From UBA4416 sp048498515 (GTDB lineage: Bacteria > Bacteroidota > Bacteroidia > B-17B0 > Aurantibacillaceae), in NCBI GenBank assembly GCA_048498515.1, contig JBEHXV010000013.1, positions 62,001-126,000 of the forward strand: DNA of 64,000 bases, in the 5' to 3' direction. Shown here one piece after another: positions 14,903 through 24,060 of the stretch. The notes beneath the pieces are model-generated. The model saw only the letters and a program-made list of their open reading frames with translations, was not told the DNA's origin and did not search any database. Within the stretch, counting starts at the first letter, position 1. The number at the start of each line of letters is the position of its first letter. The position numbers and the translations under genes are program-made.

Positions 14903-16684
14903 CTAAACCCTCACGCCAATAATCAGGATATCATCTACCTGTTCCAGGTTTCCGCGCCATTCTTCAATGGTTTGGTTCAGGGTTACTTTTTGCTTGTCAA
15001 TAGGCAGTTTGCTTACTTCGGCCAATAAGGAGCGGAAATTACCCGCCATGAATTTTTTGCCCTTAGGACCGCCAAACTGATCGGCATACCCATCGGAGAA
15101 AATATAAACGCTATCGCCTTTTTGCAGTTGAATGATGTTATTCGTGAAGTTCTGTTTTTCGCCAATGAACATACCCACCGGAAATTTATCGGCTTTGTGC
15201 TGTATGAGTTCGTTGTTGCGAACAATATACAAAGGATTAAAAGCGCCTGAGAATTGCAGCTCCAGTGTTTTATAGTTCAGGGCGCACAGGGTCATGTCCA
15301 TCCCGTCCTTGGTTTGTTTTTCGGAGGTATTGGTATGCAATGTGTTTGCCACGCCATCATTCATCTTATCCATAATAATGGATGGTTGCAGGCTGTCGGT
15401 GTTCTTTAAAATATCTTTCAGTAAATTATATCCCACAATGCTCATAAAGGCGCCCGGTACCCCATGGCCAGTACAATCCACCGCGGCAAAATAACTCCAG
15501 TCACCTTTTTTATCGATCCAGTAAAAATCCCCGCTCACAATATCCTTTGGCTTGTATAATACAAACGACTCTGGTAAAATTTGTTTCACCAGGTTGTTTG
15601 GCGGCAAAATAGCTTCCTGAATCCGTTTCGCGTAATGAATACTGTCGGTTACCTGTTTAAAAAGAATCTCCAGCTCTTTGGTTTTCTCTTCGATCTCTTC
15701 TTTTTGTTTAACCACCTCTTCGGTACGCTCAATTACTTTTTGTTCGAGCACGCGTTCGTTTTCCGATAGGCCATCACGCATTTTTAAGAGCGCGTGTCCT
15801 AAAGAGTCATCTTTGCTTAATGGTTTGTAATAAGCCTCAAAATTACCTTTTCCGGTTTGCTTGGCAAACTCGGTAGTGCTTTCCATCGACTCTACCAGGC
15901 TGTTAAGGGCTATGCCCATTTCGCCGATCTCATCGGTACGGTAATTAATGCGCTCTTTTGGTAAAATACCAAGCCCCATGGATAACAACATTTTTTTAAG
16001 TTGTTGTATGGGTTTGGTAATGGAACGGGTCGTAAAAATAGCAATGAGGATCCCGCCAATGAACAAGCCAATACCTAATAATTTCACAAAACGATCGAGG
16101 AAATTAAAGGAGTTAAACATTTGCTCCGTTGTTTTTTCGGCGTTCAGTTCTTTTTGGGTAATAAGGTTGTTGAGCTGCGTATACAGCATTTTAATTTTTT
16201 CCTGGCTGTCCTCAAAAGGTAAGGTCACCAAAAAGCTTACGTTAGGATCCTTGTAGCTTTCCCACGAATTGAGCGGGGTCATGATCTCTTCCTGGTACTG
16301 TTTAAACAGGCCGTCGCTGAACTGAATAATGGTTTTAGCCTTTGCCTTTTCCTCTTTGGTCCAGTCGTTCGACAGGGTGTTGATCTCGCCTTTAATGTGC
16401 GGGTAATCCTTACTAATGAGGTTCCTTAGTTCTGTTTTGGAAGGATCGTCATTAGGCGTTTGGTTATAATACCATTTGGAAATTAAAGTTTGTGATTTTT
16501 GTAAAATAAAGTTGAACTCCTTAAGGGCAGATACGGAAGGCGTTACCTGGCCCACTACCGAATCGGTTTGCTGTTTACTTTTAGCAACAATAACAACGGT
16601 AAAGAGAAAGGCAATGAGCGTTAAAACTAATAAAACACCGAAACCAGTTCCTATTTTCCTGCCAATTGTAAATTTAAATGCCAT
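14903..16684 (-). CDS. Sensor SpoIIE-type PP2C phosphatase with HAMP
   Basis: 593 residues. TM1 (~13-33), a periplasmic four-helix-bundle-like region (~34-198) and TM2 (~200-218) are followed by a HAMP domain (RSITKPIQQLKKMLL onward) and a coiled coil (about 305-345, including EEVVKQKEEIEEKTKEL). A C-terminal PP2C/SpoIIE domain carries YAKRIQEAILPP, AAVDCTGHGVPGAFMSIVG and FSDGYADQFGG. The architecture matches SiaA (periplasmic sensor, HAMP, PP2C). It is the last gene of an apparent leftward operon YfiR-like, TPR, PP2C with gaps of 14 and 8 bp. The ligand is unknown; a role as SiaC phosphatase is inferred. Confidence 0.9.
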   Translation of the reverse strand: MAFKFTIGRKIGTGFGVLLVLTLIAFLFTVVIVAKSKQQTDSVVGQVTPSVSALKEFNFILQKSQTLISKWYYNQTPNDDPSKTELRNLISKDYPHIKGEINTLSNDWTKEEKAKAKTIIQFSDGLFKQYQEEIMTPLNSWESYKDPNVSFLVTLPFEDSQEKIKMLYTQLNNLITQKELNAEKTTEQMFNSFNFLDRFVKLLGIGLFIGGILIAIFTTRSITKPIQQLKKMLLSMGLGILPKERINYRTDEIGEMGIALNSLVESMESTTEFAKQTGKGNFEAYYKPLSKDDSLGHALLKMRDGLSENERVLEQKVIERTEEVVKQKEEIEEKTKELEILFKQVTDSIHYAKRIQEAILPPNNLVKQILPESFVLYKPKDIVSGDFYWIDKKGDWSYFAAVDCTGHGVPGAFMSIVGYNLLKDILKNTDSLQPSIIMDKMNDGVANTLHTNTSEKQTKDGMDMTLCALNYKTLELQFSGAFNPLYIVRNNELIQHKADKFPVGMFIGEKQNFTNNIIQLQKGDSVYIFSDGYADQFGGPKGKKFMAGNFRSLLAEVSKLPIDKQKVTLNQTIEEWRGNLEQVDDILIIGVRV

Positions 16685-16692
16685 ACAGCCTG

Positions 16693-17610
16693 TTATTTTT
16701 TATTTAAGGCTTCTTTCTTTTGTTTAAACTCGTTCGCTTTCTCTTCATCCAATAAAGCGGAGTAAATACCCTGTAAGCTTTCCAGTGCTTTTTCAGCTTT
16801 TGGGTCAAGCTCATAAACCTTTATCATGAAAGGCAACGATTGTTTAAACAATTTTTTAGCATTCTCTTGTATCACATCCAGCTCAGCCAGGTCAACATCA
16901 TAATCCATCATGCGCATCAGGGTAGCACCCTGGTTGTAATACAGGATACCGAGGTTAATATTGGCGCTGATGTTTTTGTTGTCAATCTCTAAAACCTTTA
17001 ACAGGGCGGTTTTGGCAATGTCGCCATATTTTTGGTTAAAGTTGTTTTTCATATACATATCGGCAAACAGGCTACCGGTTGTATTGTAATACTCAAGATC
17101 TTTTTGTTTAAAATCAAATTCAGGGTTAATGAGGGCAGTGTATTTTTTATACTTCAGGTAGTAGGCCTCCGATCTTGGGCTGTTCAATGAATCCTGTAAC
17201 AGGGTAGTGCAAAGCTTATAAAAAGAAGCGGCAGAACTTTTAATCAGGTCCTCGTTATTGGTTTTATACTCCGCTGCTTTGTCAAGTTTAATAGAGTATA
17301 CAGCCGAAGCAACTGCTGTATCGATCAAATCGGTACGGGAATATTTTTCTAAACCTAATTGCTTGAAATAGTGAAGGTAAGCGTATGAACGGATATACCA
17401 GGCCGAGTGATCGCCGCTTGTTTCAGGGTTTACAATTACTTTGTCGATAATAACAATGGATTGGTCAAACTTTTTCTCATGGCAAAGCCTTTGCGCTTCA
17501 AACAAATCGTTTTGCTGCGCAAACTGCTTACATGAAATCAACATGAATAAAAAACAGAGGCTGCTTTTTATATAATGATATGATTTTGAATTGTTTAACA
17601 CTCTATACAA
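16693..17610 (-). CDS. Exported TPR-containing protein of a signalling operon
   Basis: 305 residues. An N-terminal signal with possible lipobox cysteine (LCFLFMLISCKQ) indicates export, perhaps as a lipoprotein. TPR-like helical repeats follow, for example ALLKVLEIDNKNISANINLG and a final unit ending in EKALESLQGIYSALLDEEKA. It lies between the YfiR-like gene and the HAMP-PP2C gene, only 8 bp from the latter, and so likely tunes or scaffolds that sensor. Specific partner not known. The start of the signal region is uncertain because of the long pre-signal segment. Confidence 0.72.
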   Translation of the reverse strand: MYRVLNNSKSYHYIKSSLCFLFMLISCKQFAQQNDLFEAQRLCHEKKFDQSIVIIDKVIVNPETSGDHSAWYIRSYAYLHYFKQLGLEKYSRTDLIDTAVASAVYSIKLDKAAEYKTNNEDLIKSSAASFYKLCTTLLQDSLNSPRSEAYYLKYKKYTALINPEFDFKQKDLEYYNTTGSLFADMYMKNNFNQKYGDIAKTALLKVLEIDNKNISANINLGILYYNQGATLMRMMDYDVDLAELDVIQENAKKLFKQSLPFMIKVYELDPKAEKALESLQGIYSALLDEEKANEFKQKKEALNKK

Positions 17611-17624
17611 ATTTATAAATTAAT

Positions 17625-18152
17625 TTAGTCAACTGCAATAGCTAAACTGTTTAGTCCATCGCTTGTTTTTAGTCCGGCTTTTACTGCATTATTTTTACTG
17701 TATTCAAATTTTTGTTTGTTATCGGCTACCACAAAGTTTATGGCTGCCCCTAATTTCGCCAGTCCCGATTTCTCGGTAATGATGAGGGTGCCTTTTCCTT
17801 TGTATTTTGAGTTCACATCTTTCAGCAAATCAGATGATTCGCTCAATAAGAAGATAATATGAGGTTTTAAATTATAGTCAACCGAAGATGAGATCATGAT
17901 CTCCAGTTTTTGGGTACCCACCTGTTTACTGGAAGCCATTTTATTTAATTCGGTATTAAGGCTGGTGTTTGAGCCCACAATTTGAATAATGAAATTGCCT
18001 GATTTCATTTTTTCGGGCCATTCAAAATATTTGGTAAAATTATAAAGGAATACAGCTTTTACTTTGGCATTCGGATCGAAGTTTTGCTGCTGAAAACTCA
18101 GACTCGAAAAAGCCAGGATTAAAAATAAGCTGTATTTAATTAAAATTTTCAA
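17625..18152 (-). CDS. YfiR-family periplasmic protein (DUF4154)
   Basis: 175 residues with a signal peptide (YSLFLILAFSSLSFQ). Family hallmarks are VKAVFLYNFTKYFEWPE near the mature N-terminus, FIIQIVGSNTSLNTEL, and the C-terminal GAAINFVVADNKQKFEYS block. YfiR of Pseudomonas restrains a periplasmic sensor; here the neighbour is a SpoIIE phosphatase rather than a diguanylate cyclase. First gene of the leftward signalling operon, divergent from the sigma factor at 18289. Confidence 0.85.
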   Translation of the reverse strand: MKILIKYSLFLILAFSSLSFQQQNFDPNAKVKAVFLYNFTKYFEWPEKMKSGNFIIQIVGSNTSLNTELNKMASSKQVGTQKLEIMISSSVDYNLKPHIIFLLSESSDLLKDVNSKYKGKGTLIITEKSGLAKLGAAINFVVADNKQKFEYSKNNAVKAGLKTSDGLNSLAIAVD

Positions 18153-18288
18153 ATGTTTACTTGTGGTACAAACTGTTTGCCAAAAAAATGTACAACCAAC
18201 AAATATAGATGTTGTAATGTGGTTTTCAAAGTAAAATGAGATATTATTTATTTTAAAATAAGTGTATATTTAATTTCTGTTTTTAAAA

Positions 18289-18879
18289 GTGCTATACGCC
18301 GAAAAATATAACCAGTATACTGATAACGAACTAATTGCAGAGTATAAAACAACACGTAATAATGTGTTTGTGGGAATTCTGTATAAACGTTATTCGCACC
18401 TGGTTTTGGGTTTGTCGTTAAAATATCTTAAAGACGAAGACGAGGCCAAAGATGCCGTGATGCAGGTTTTTGAAAAACTACTGGGCGATTTGCTGAAATT
18501 TAATATCGAGTATTTTAAAAGCTGGCTCTATACTTTTTCAAAGAACCATTGCCTGCAGATCATCCGTACCAAGCAGTCGAAACTAAAGAAAGAAATTGAC
18601 CTGCAAATTAATGCCGACTCATTTATGGAAACTGAAAATGGAACGCATCTCAACAAAACGGAAGAAAAAGAAACACAATATACCCTGCTGGAAAAAGCGA
18701 TAGAGGAGTTGAACGAGGGACAGAAAAAATGCATAGAATTGTTTTACCTGAAAGAAAAATCCTACAACGAAATTGTTGAAATAACAGGATACAGTATGAA
18801 CGAGGTAAAAAGTTTTATACAGAACGGAAAACGCAATTTGAAAATTAAACTAGAAAAGAACAGTGAGCAAACCGGATAA
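18289..18879 (+). CDS. ECF-type RNA polymerase sigma factor
   Basis: 196 residues from GTG. Sigma-70 region 2 is visible as YKRYSHLVLGLSLKYLKDEDEAKDAVMQVFEKLL, followed by SWLYTFSKNHCLQIIRTKQ. Region 4 is visible as LNEGQKKCIELFYLKEKSYNEIVEITGYSMNEVKSF with the helix-turn-helix. Its 3' end overlaps the next gene by 17 bp, so the two are translationally coupled; that gene is a probable anti-sigma factor. No extra C-terminal domain. Confidence 0.92.
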   Translation: MLYAEKYNQYTDNELIAEYKTTRNNVFVGILYKRYSHLVLGLSLKYLKDEDEAKDAVMQVFEKLLGDLLKFNIEYFKSWLYTFSKNHCLQIIRTKQSKLKKEIDLQINADSFMETENGTHLNKTEEKETQYTLLEKAIEELNEGQKKCIELFYLKEKSYNEIVEITGYSMNEVKSFIQNGKRNLKIKLEKNSEQTG

Positions 18880-20155
18880 ACATACACCATTAAGCCCTGA
18901 CGAATTGTTTAAATTACTGGAAGATAATTCCGGTAAGGCAACTGATTTTGATGGCATGGACGACTTCGAAAAGGAGGCGCTGGAAGGCTTTACAAACTAT
19001 TCGAGCCCCGAAAAAGCTGTTGCAATGGTGGAGGAGCTAAACCTGTTGGTTTCAAAAAAAGCGGCTCAGGGTTCCGACAAGTTGGGAATAGCTGCCAAAA
19101 GTGAGGCAAGCGGCAATACAAAAAAAAATAAAGTAATCTGGTTCAGTGCGGCGGCTTCTATTGTATTATTGATCGTCGTTTCGGTTTTCTTTTTAAACGA
19201 AAGCAAAAAAGATATGGCTTCGAATGTAGCCGCATTGGAGCAAACAGCACCACCAACCATGCAACCAACCATAGTTGCGCCCGATGAAACCATATCTGCT
19301 GCCGAACCACTGGATGAAAAAAGTAAGGCAGCCGGTCAGGGAACATTCGGGAAAATGGAAGGGAAGGAAGCCTCTAAACAGGATCTGGCCGACCGCCTGG
19401 CAGCCGACGATGCAAAACCAGGATCAGGAGTGAGCCAGGAAATTGCCCTTGCAGAAACCAAAACCCAGGAAGAATCGGAAATAGCGAATGCTACAAACGC
19501 TAATGTGTTTACATATAATAAAGTAAATATCGATACCAAGGATTTAGACCTGCTTAAAAAGAGTGAGAACGAGTTCAAGAAAAATGAATTTGAAAGTGGC
19601 GATAAACTTGCAGCAAAACCGGCAGTCAATACAAGGAATGTATCAGAAACGGTTAATGGTTATGTCATGACGTCGACAGGAAGTAATAATAACACTACCG
19701 CAGCGCCAAGTATTGACCAAAACGCGAAGTATGACGCCCGGCTGGCAGATGAAAAATCAACAGCCAATAAAGCAGCTAAGGAAGTGGCTGAGGAGAGAGC
19801 AGAAAAAAGCGGTAAAGCCAAAGAAAAAGCACCGGCCTATAAAACCATTGATTCAGAGATGGACCAGGATGTCCTGTCTGCTTACTATAAAGGAGGTGAG
19901 CTGGACATAAAAGAATATGTTGTTTCGTATTTACAAAAAAAGGGCACTCCTGTTACCGGCAAATACAAAGTAAAAGCCAACGTCATGACCAATGGAACGC
20001 TCAAGGTGAAATTTGTGAACCATATTACCAATGAGGTTTGCAAAGACTGCGAAAACATTCTGAAAAAGGCGCTGAGCGAAATGACCGGTTGGACACCGGC
20101 CATGTGGGGAAAAACAGCGAGCGAGTCGTCGGTTGATTTTGTGTTATCGTTTTAA
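18863..20155 (+). CDS. Single-pass membrane protein, probable anti-sigma factor with TonB-like C-terminus
   Basis: 430 residues from GTG, overlapping the sigma factor gene. The N-terminal cytoplasmic ~90 residues (PDELFKLLEDNSGKATDFDG) are followed by one transmembrane helix (VIWFSAAASIVLLIVVSVFF). A long charged, Ala/Lys/Glu-rich linker spans ~115-335. The final ~90 residues (GKYKVKANVMTNGTLKVKF through ENILKKALSEMTGW) look like a TonB-type C-terminal fold with a CKDC motif. The coupled position argues for sigma regulation; the C-terminal part is unusual for an anti-sigma protein. Confidence 0.7.
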   Translation: MSKPDKHTPLSPDELFKLLEDNSGKATDFDGMDDFEKEALEGFTNYSSPEKAVAMVEELNLLVSKKAAQGSDKLGIAAKSEASGNTKKNKVIWFSAAASIVLLIVVSVFFLNESKKDMASNVAALEQTAPPTMQPTIVAPDETISAAEPLDEKSKAAGQGTFGKMEGKEASKQDLADRLAADDAKPGSGVSQEIALAETKTQEESEIANATNANVFTYNKVNIDTKDLDLLKKSENEFKKNEFESGDKLAAKPAVNTRNVSETVNGYVMTSTGSNNNTTAAPSIDQNAKYDARLADEKSTANKAAKEVAEERAEKSGKAKEKAPAYKTIDSEMDQDVLSAYYKGGELDIKEYVVSYLQKKGTPVTGKYKVKANVMTNGTLKVKFVNHITNEVCKDCENILKKALSEMTGWTPAMWGKTASESSVDFVLSF

Positions 20156-20167
20156 TTAACTGTATTC

Positions 20168-20215
20168 AATGGAACGCAGATGACGCTGGTGCGACAGATT
20201 TGCGCAGATTTTTTG
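20168..20215. repeat. Second copy of the AATGGAACGCAGAT repeat
   Basis: Matches 2425-2461 (AATGGAACGCAGATGACGC here). It is followed at ~20245-20270 by a degenerate CACCTCTGTTGTGAGTTAA, the inverted counterpart of the CACAGAGG-type repeat. It lies directly behind the anti-sigma gene, in the sequence between two convergent genes. Confidence 0.5.
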
Positions 20216-20267
20216 GATTAGTTATTGAGATCAAAAAAGGTTATGTCCTTCGCACCTCTGTTGTGAG

Positions 20268-20717
20268 TTAAATGAGCAGAAGCTTTACCACCCCTGCGGA
20301 AAATACCATACATCCAAAAACGATCATAAAAATATACAGCCATAAACCATCGGTAAATAGCACCGATTGTTCAGGTTGAGAAGGGTTCACAAATACCACA
20401 ACCTCGTTGGGCAGTGTTTGCAGGAATTTTTCTCCCGTAGCTGTTGTAAATCCTCTTTCGCCATTAAGCAGTTCCACTAAAAACACCTTATCATTTTTAT
20501 AAGACATGGAGTTAAACTCGTACGTATATTCAATGCTCACGCGCATGGGCCGGCGGGAGGAGTTACTAAGCTTTTTTGGAAGAACAGATTTGTTGGTAAT
20601 AAGGGCTTTTAGTTTTGTCCATTGCTTTACATTGATATAAATCTTTAAAATTTTTAAGCCGTAAAATATCGAGGCAAAGCCAATGGCCAGGTATAATATA
20701 ATATAGATCCAGTTCAT
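20268..20717 (-). CDS. DUF3592-like small membrane protein
   Basis: 149 residues with an N-terminal and a C-terminal transmembrane helix (IYIILYLAIGFASIFYGL and IFMIVFGCMVFSAGVV). Between them lies a ~90-residue beta-rich domain, including RPMRVSIEYTYEFNSM and VVVFVNPSQPEQSVLF, the DUF3592 hallmark with its Pro-x-x-P-x-x-Ser/Ala ending. Function unknown. It begins 6 bp after the MFS gene stop and is likely in one leftward transcript with the MFS and miaA genes. Confidence 0.75.
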   Translation of the reverse strand: MNWIYIILYLAIGFASIFYGLKILKIYINVKQWTKLKALITNKSVLPKKLSNSSRRPMRVSIEYTYEFNSMSYKNDKVFLVELLNGERGFTTATGEKFLQTLPNEVVVFVNPSQPEQSVLFTDGLWLYIFMIVFGCMVFSAGVVKLLLI

Positions 20718-20723
20718 TTTTTA

Positions 20724-21971
20724 TTATTCAATTAAACCTTGTTTTTCACGCTTGCCATAATCCACAATCAGGAAATAATACATGATAACGCCAAAGGCGT
20801 ATAATGCAGATGTGGTGAGGAATACATTGACAAAAGGATAACCCTTGTGAAACATGATCTTTACCATCAGTCCGCTAATGACCCAACTCCCGCTCCAGAT
20901 AGCGGCTGTCAAAGCGCTGGTTATTTCGCGGTTTCGTTCGCCTACATAGTTCATCACCAATTCGGATGTCATAGGCCCTGCCATGTTCATTAAAGGCTGA
21001 CGCAATAAATAACATATAATGGCAATGTATAACGCAATGCTGTACTGGCTGTAAAATTCGGTTGTTGCCAGGGCAACCAGTGAAATAACAGCCAGCGATT
21101 GCGTAGTTGGTATGGCTACTTTATAGCCTACAAATTTCTTGATCCTTGGAACCATCATGGCGCCCCAGGCTACCAAAATGGCCGCTATGGCACTTATAAC
21201 AGAAAAGCCCCCTTTGTCGAGGTGATGTACTTTATCAAAAAACAAGCTGATGAATGGAATAGTTAATCCTGCACCGGTAGCAATAATTAACGTTGGCACC
21301 AATCCTTTGGCAATAAGCAGCCAGTCGTTCTTTTGCTTGCGGATCTTTACTTTTGTTGTTTTATGATCGTCGACCTGTTCCGTGATATTTACCCTGCTCA
21401 TAAAATACAATCCCCCAAATCCGAGTAAGGAAAAAATGATAAGGATGTTTTCTTCATTAAACAACACAGGATTGATTTTATCGAGTATGGCAATGAGAAT
21501 GCCGCTGGCAATACCGGCAAAGCTCCAGGTGCTGTAACTTAACGCAATACCCGAGGTATGATTTTCCTTGGCTTCGTTCCTTAAAATGTAAGGAGTGATC
21601 GGTATCTGCATGAAGGTAAAAGAGGCACCCCAAAGAATTAACGACACGTAAATAAGCAATGTCAGCTTTAAATAAATGCATAATACAATGCATAAGCCAA
21701 ATAAAGGAACCAGTATGGAGGAAGCATAAAAGAAAGGTTTCATGATTCGTCCTTTAATGATATTGCCAATAGGAACCGCCAGTACAAAAACACCCAGGAA
21801 CCTGAAAGTAATAAACAAGGCAATTGCCTCGTCGCTGTAACCCTTGCGGCTCATGTACAGGGGCAAAATGTTCATGAACGTTGCATTTACCAGCTGTATG
21901 AAAAATTCAACCATTACCACGTTAATAATGGAGGGCTTTAATTTTTTATAATCCTTGATAAAGGCTAACAT
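20724..21971 (-). CDS. Major facilitator superfamily transporter
   Basis: 415 residues, about twelve transmembrane helices in two bundles of six. The first bundle contains LPLYMSRKGYSDEAIALFI and the second begins near LIAKGLVPTLIIATG. Between them lies a charged loop (DHKTTKVKIRKQKND). It resembles drug-efflux or sugar-efflux MFS members of Bacteroidota; the substrate cannot be told. It is flanked closely by miaA (6 bp upstream) and the DUF3592 gene. Confidence 0.85.
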   Translation of the reverse strand: MLAFIKDYKKLKPSIINVVMVEFFIQLVNATFMNILPLYMSRKGYSDEAIALFITFRFLGVFVLAVPIGNIIKGRIMKPFFYASSILVPLFGLCIVLCIYLKLTLLIYVSLILWGASFTFMQIPITPYILRNEAKENHTSGIALSYSTWSFAGIASGILIAILDKINPVLFNEENILIIFSLLGFGGLYFMSRVNITEQVDDHKTTKVKIRKQKNDWLLIAKGLVPTLIIATGAGLTIPFISLFFDKVHHLDKGGFSVISAIAAILVAWGAMMVPRIKKFVGYKVAIPTTQSLAVISLVALATTEFYSQYSIALYIAIICYLLRQPLMNMAGPMTSELVMNYVGERNREITSALTAAIWSGSWVISGLMVKIMFHKGYPFVNVFLTTSALYAFGVIMYYFLIVDYGKREKQGLIE

Positions 21972-21977
21972 GGTTTT

Positions 21978-22886
21978 TTATGAATGCTGGATAACGATAT
22001 CAATATACGCTTTTATTTTTTCCAGGTCATCCGGCTCAAAGGGTTCAAAATCGCCCTGGTGGTTGAACCAGGTTAGCTGGCGTTTGGCATAACGCCTGGT
22101 GTTTTGCTTAATAAGATCTATGGCCTCTTCAAGTTGGCATTTACCATCTATAAGATCAAACAGTTCTTTATAGCCAACCGTATTCAAAGCGTTTAACGAA
22201 CGGTTTGGATAGAGCTGTTCCACTTCTTTTAATAAGCCATTCTGCATCATCACATCAACACGTTTATTGATCCGTTCGTAAAGCGCCTCACGTTTGGTGT
22301 TAATAAGAAGAGGTATTGCTTCAAATGAACGCTGCTTCTTTTCTTTTTTCCGGAAGGAAGAATACGGTTTTTGTGTATGCAGGCAAACCTCCAGGGCACG
22401 CATGAGGCGCTGGGGATTATTAAGGTCAACCTGGTTGTAATAAACGTCGTCGCGTTGTTTTAACTCTTGTTGCAACCAGGCAAGGCCTTTTTCTTCATAT
22501 TGTTTTATAAGATGTTCTCTTATTTCCGCAGGAATTTCTTCAAACTCATCTACGCCATTCAGTACCGCGTTAATGTAAAGCCCCGAACCGCCTACCAATA
22601 CCAGTTTTTCATGTTCCTTAAACAGGGATTCTATCAGTTCAATGGCATCCCTTTCAAACTGACCTACATTATAGGTGTCGGTAATGCTGATGTTGTTGAT
22701 GAAATAATGCGGAACATCCTGCATTTCTTCGGGCGATGGTTTTGCCGTACCAATGCTCATTTCTTTAAAAAATTGCCTCGAATCGGCTGAAATGACCGGG
22801 CAAGCATAAAACTTTGCCAGTTCAATGGATAAAGCGGTTTTGCCAACCGCCGTGGGGCCTGCAATAATTATTAAATGTTTTTTCAA
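21978..22886 (-). CDS. miaA: tRNA dimethylallyltransferase
   Basis: 302 residues. Adds the isopentenyl group to A37 of tRNAs that read UNN codons. The P-loop GPTAVGKTALSIEL is followed by the conserved SADSRQFFKEMSIGTAKP block, GGSGLYINAVLNGVDE, and the KQNTRRYAKRQLTWF motif near the C-terminus. Full length for the family. It abuts the DUF6702 gene upstream (1 bp) and the MFS gene downstream, all leftward. Confidence 0.96.
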   Translation of the reverse strand: MKKHLIIIAGPTAVGKTALSIELAKFYACPVISADSRQFFKEMSIGTAKPSPEEMQDVPHYFINNISITDTYNVGQFERDAIELIESLFKEHEKLVLVGGSGLYINAVLNGVDEFEEIPAEIREHLIKQYEEKGLAWLQQELKQRDDVYYNQVDLNNPQRLMRALEVCLHTQKPYSSFRKKEKKQRSFEAIPLLINTKREALYERINKRVDVMMQNGLLKEVEQLYPNRSLNALNTVGYKELFDLIDGKCQLEEAIDLIKQNTRRYAKRQLTWFNHQGDFEPFEPDDLEKIKAYIDIVIQHS

Positions 22887-22887
22887 A

Positions 22888-23436
22888 TTAAAAGCTCAGT
22901 TCTACTTTACTGTCGGGATTGGTTACTTTACTGCTTTTTTTTACGCCATTAATTTCGGCATGTACAATGTTACTTTGTTGGGGCAAAAAATCATAAAGCA
23001 GTTTTGTGTCAACCATTATGGTTTTTGGTTGGTTCACTTTCTTTATCTCAATATAGGTCCAGATGGATTCTTCCTCTTTTTCATAACCAATAAAATCAAG
23101 CGCTACAGCTTTATTATTGACAGCTATGGACAACCTTTTTTTTATATAAGCAAACAATTCGGTTTCCATTTCCTGTTTGTTTTTCGGATTCAAAAGGTCA
23201 ATGTTCCTGGTACTTGTTTTTTTAAGCGCATCTTCCAGGTCATTCACAAATAGTTTCACGCTAACGCCCAGGGTATGTTGTTTTACATCCTGTTTTATAT
23301 CAACTATCCCCAAATAAAAGGGATGTTTTACTGAATGAAATGAGGAAGCCAAAACAAGGAATAGCCCAAAAAACAGGCATTTTACCGCAGGTGTAATATT
23401 CGCGCCGGTTGAGGCTATTTTTTTTAACTTTAACAC
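22888..23436 (-). CDS. DUF6702-family exported protein
   Basis: 182 residues starting at GTG. An N-terminal signal-like stretch (CLFFGLFLVLASSFHS) is followed by KHPFYLGIVDIKQDVKQ and a beta-rich domain with FIGYEKEEESIWTYIEI. In Bacteroidota genomes this family often sits beside a HupE/UreJ gene and an M1 peptidase, exactly the arrangement seen here (HupE divergent 21 bp away, M1 after it). Function unknown. The start region is ambiguous because of Lys-rich pre-signal residues. Confidence 0.75.
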   Translation of the reverse strand: MLKLKKIASTGANITPAVKCLFFGLFLVLASSFHSVKHPFYLGIVDIKQDVKQHTLGVSVKLFVNDLEDALKKTSTRNIDLLNPKNKQEMETELFAYIKKRLSIAVNNKAVALDFIGYEKEEESIWTYIEIKKVNQPKTIMVDTKLLYDFLPQQSNIVHAEINGVKKSSKVTNPDSKVELSF

Positions 23437-23457
23437 ACGACAAAAATAACAAATATA

Positions 23458-24060
23458 ATGAACGAATTTTGGTTATGGTTTGGTACGGGCTTGGAGCATA
23501 TCCTAGACTGGAATGGCTATGACCATATTTTGTATGTGATGGTTTTGTGTGTGTTGTTTTCTGTTAACGACTGGAAACGGCTTTTGGTACTGGTCACTGC
23601 TTTCACCATCGGTCATTCCTTAACGCTTGCTGCCAGCACGCTCCATGTTTTAAGCATCAGGCAAAGCTACATCGAAGTCCTGATCCCTCTTACCATTTTG
23701 ATTACCTGTGCGGTAAATATTTATTTTAGAAGGCGTTTTGATCCCCTTTATCGAAATAAGAATTATAATTACCGCTTGAATTATGGTTTGGCCTTATGTT
23801 TTGGGTTTATTCACGGCATGGGCTTTTCGTACCTGTTAAGATCCATGCTCGGGAAGGAGGAAAGCATTGTATTTCCGTTGCTTTCATTTAACCTTGGCTT
23901 AGAAGCCGGACAGCTTATTATCGTGGCTTTTATGCTGCTTATATCTGTTTTTTTAGCTAGATTTACGCGCGTCAAAAAAACTGATTTTATATTTTTTATT
24001 TCCTCAGCTGTTTTTGGAATTGCCCTTTTACTATTTGTACAACGATTAAATGATATATAA
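23458..24060 (+). CDS. HupE/UreJ-family membrane protein
   Basis: 200 residues with about six to seven transmembrane helices. Characteristic motifs are FWLWFGTGLEHILDWNGYDHILYVMV, AFTIGHSLTLAAS and LCFGFIHGMGFSYLL, with the conserved metal-ligand-type His residues in HILDWxxxDH, GHS and HGMGF. The family is linked to nickel/cobalt handling, but many Bacteroidota members have no hydrogenase or urease nearby, and neither is present here. The stop overlaps the next gene by 11 bp, implying cotranscription with the M1 peptidase. Confidence 0.88.
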   Translation: MNEFWLWFGTGLEHILDWNGYDHILYVMVLCVLFSVNDWKRLLVLVTAFTIGHSLTLAASTLHVLSIRQSYIEVLIPLTILITCAVNIYFRRRFDPLYRNKNYNYRLNYGLALCFGFIHGMGFSYLLRSMLGKEESIVFPLLSFNLGLEAGQLIIVAFMLLISVFLARFTRVKKTDFIFFISSAVFGIALLLFVQRLNDI

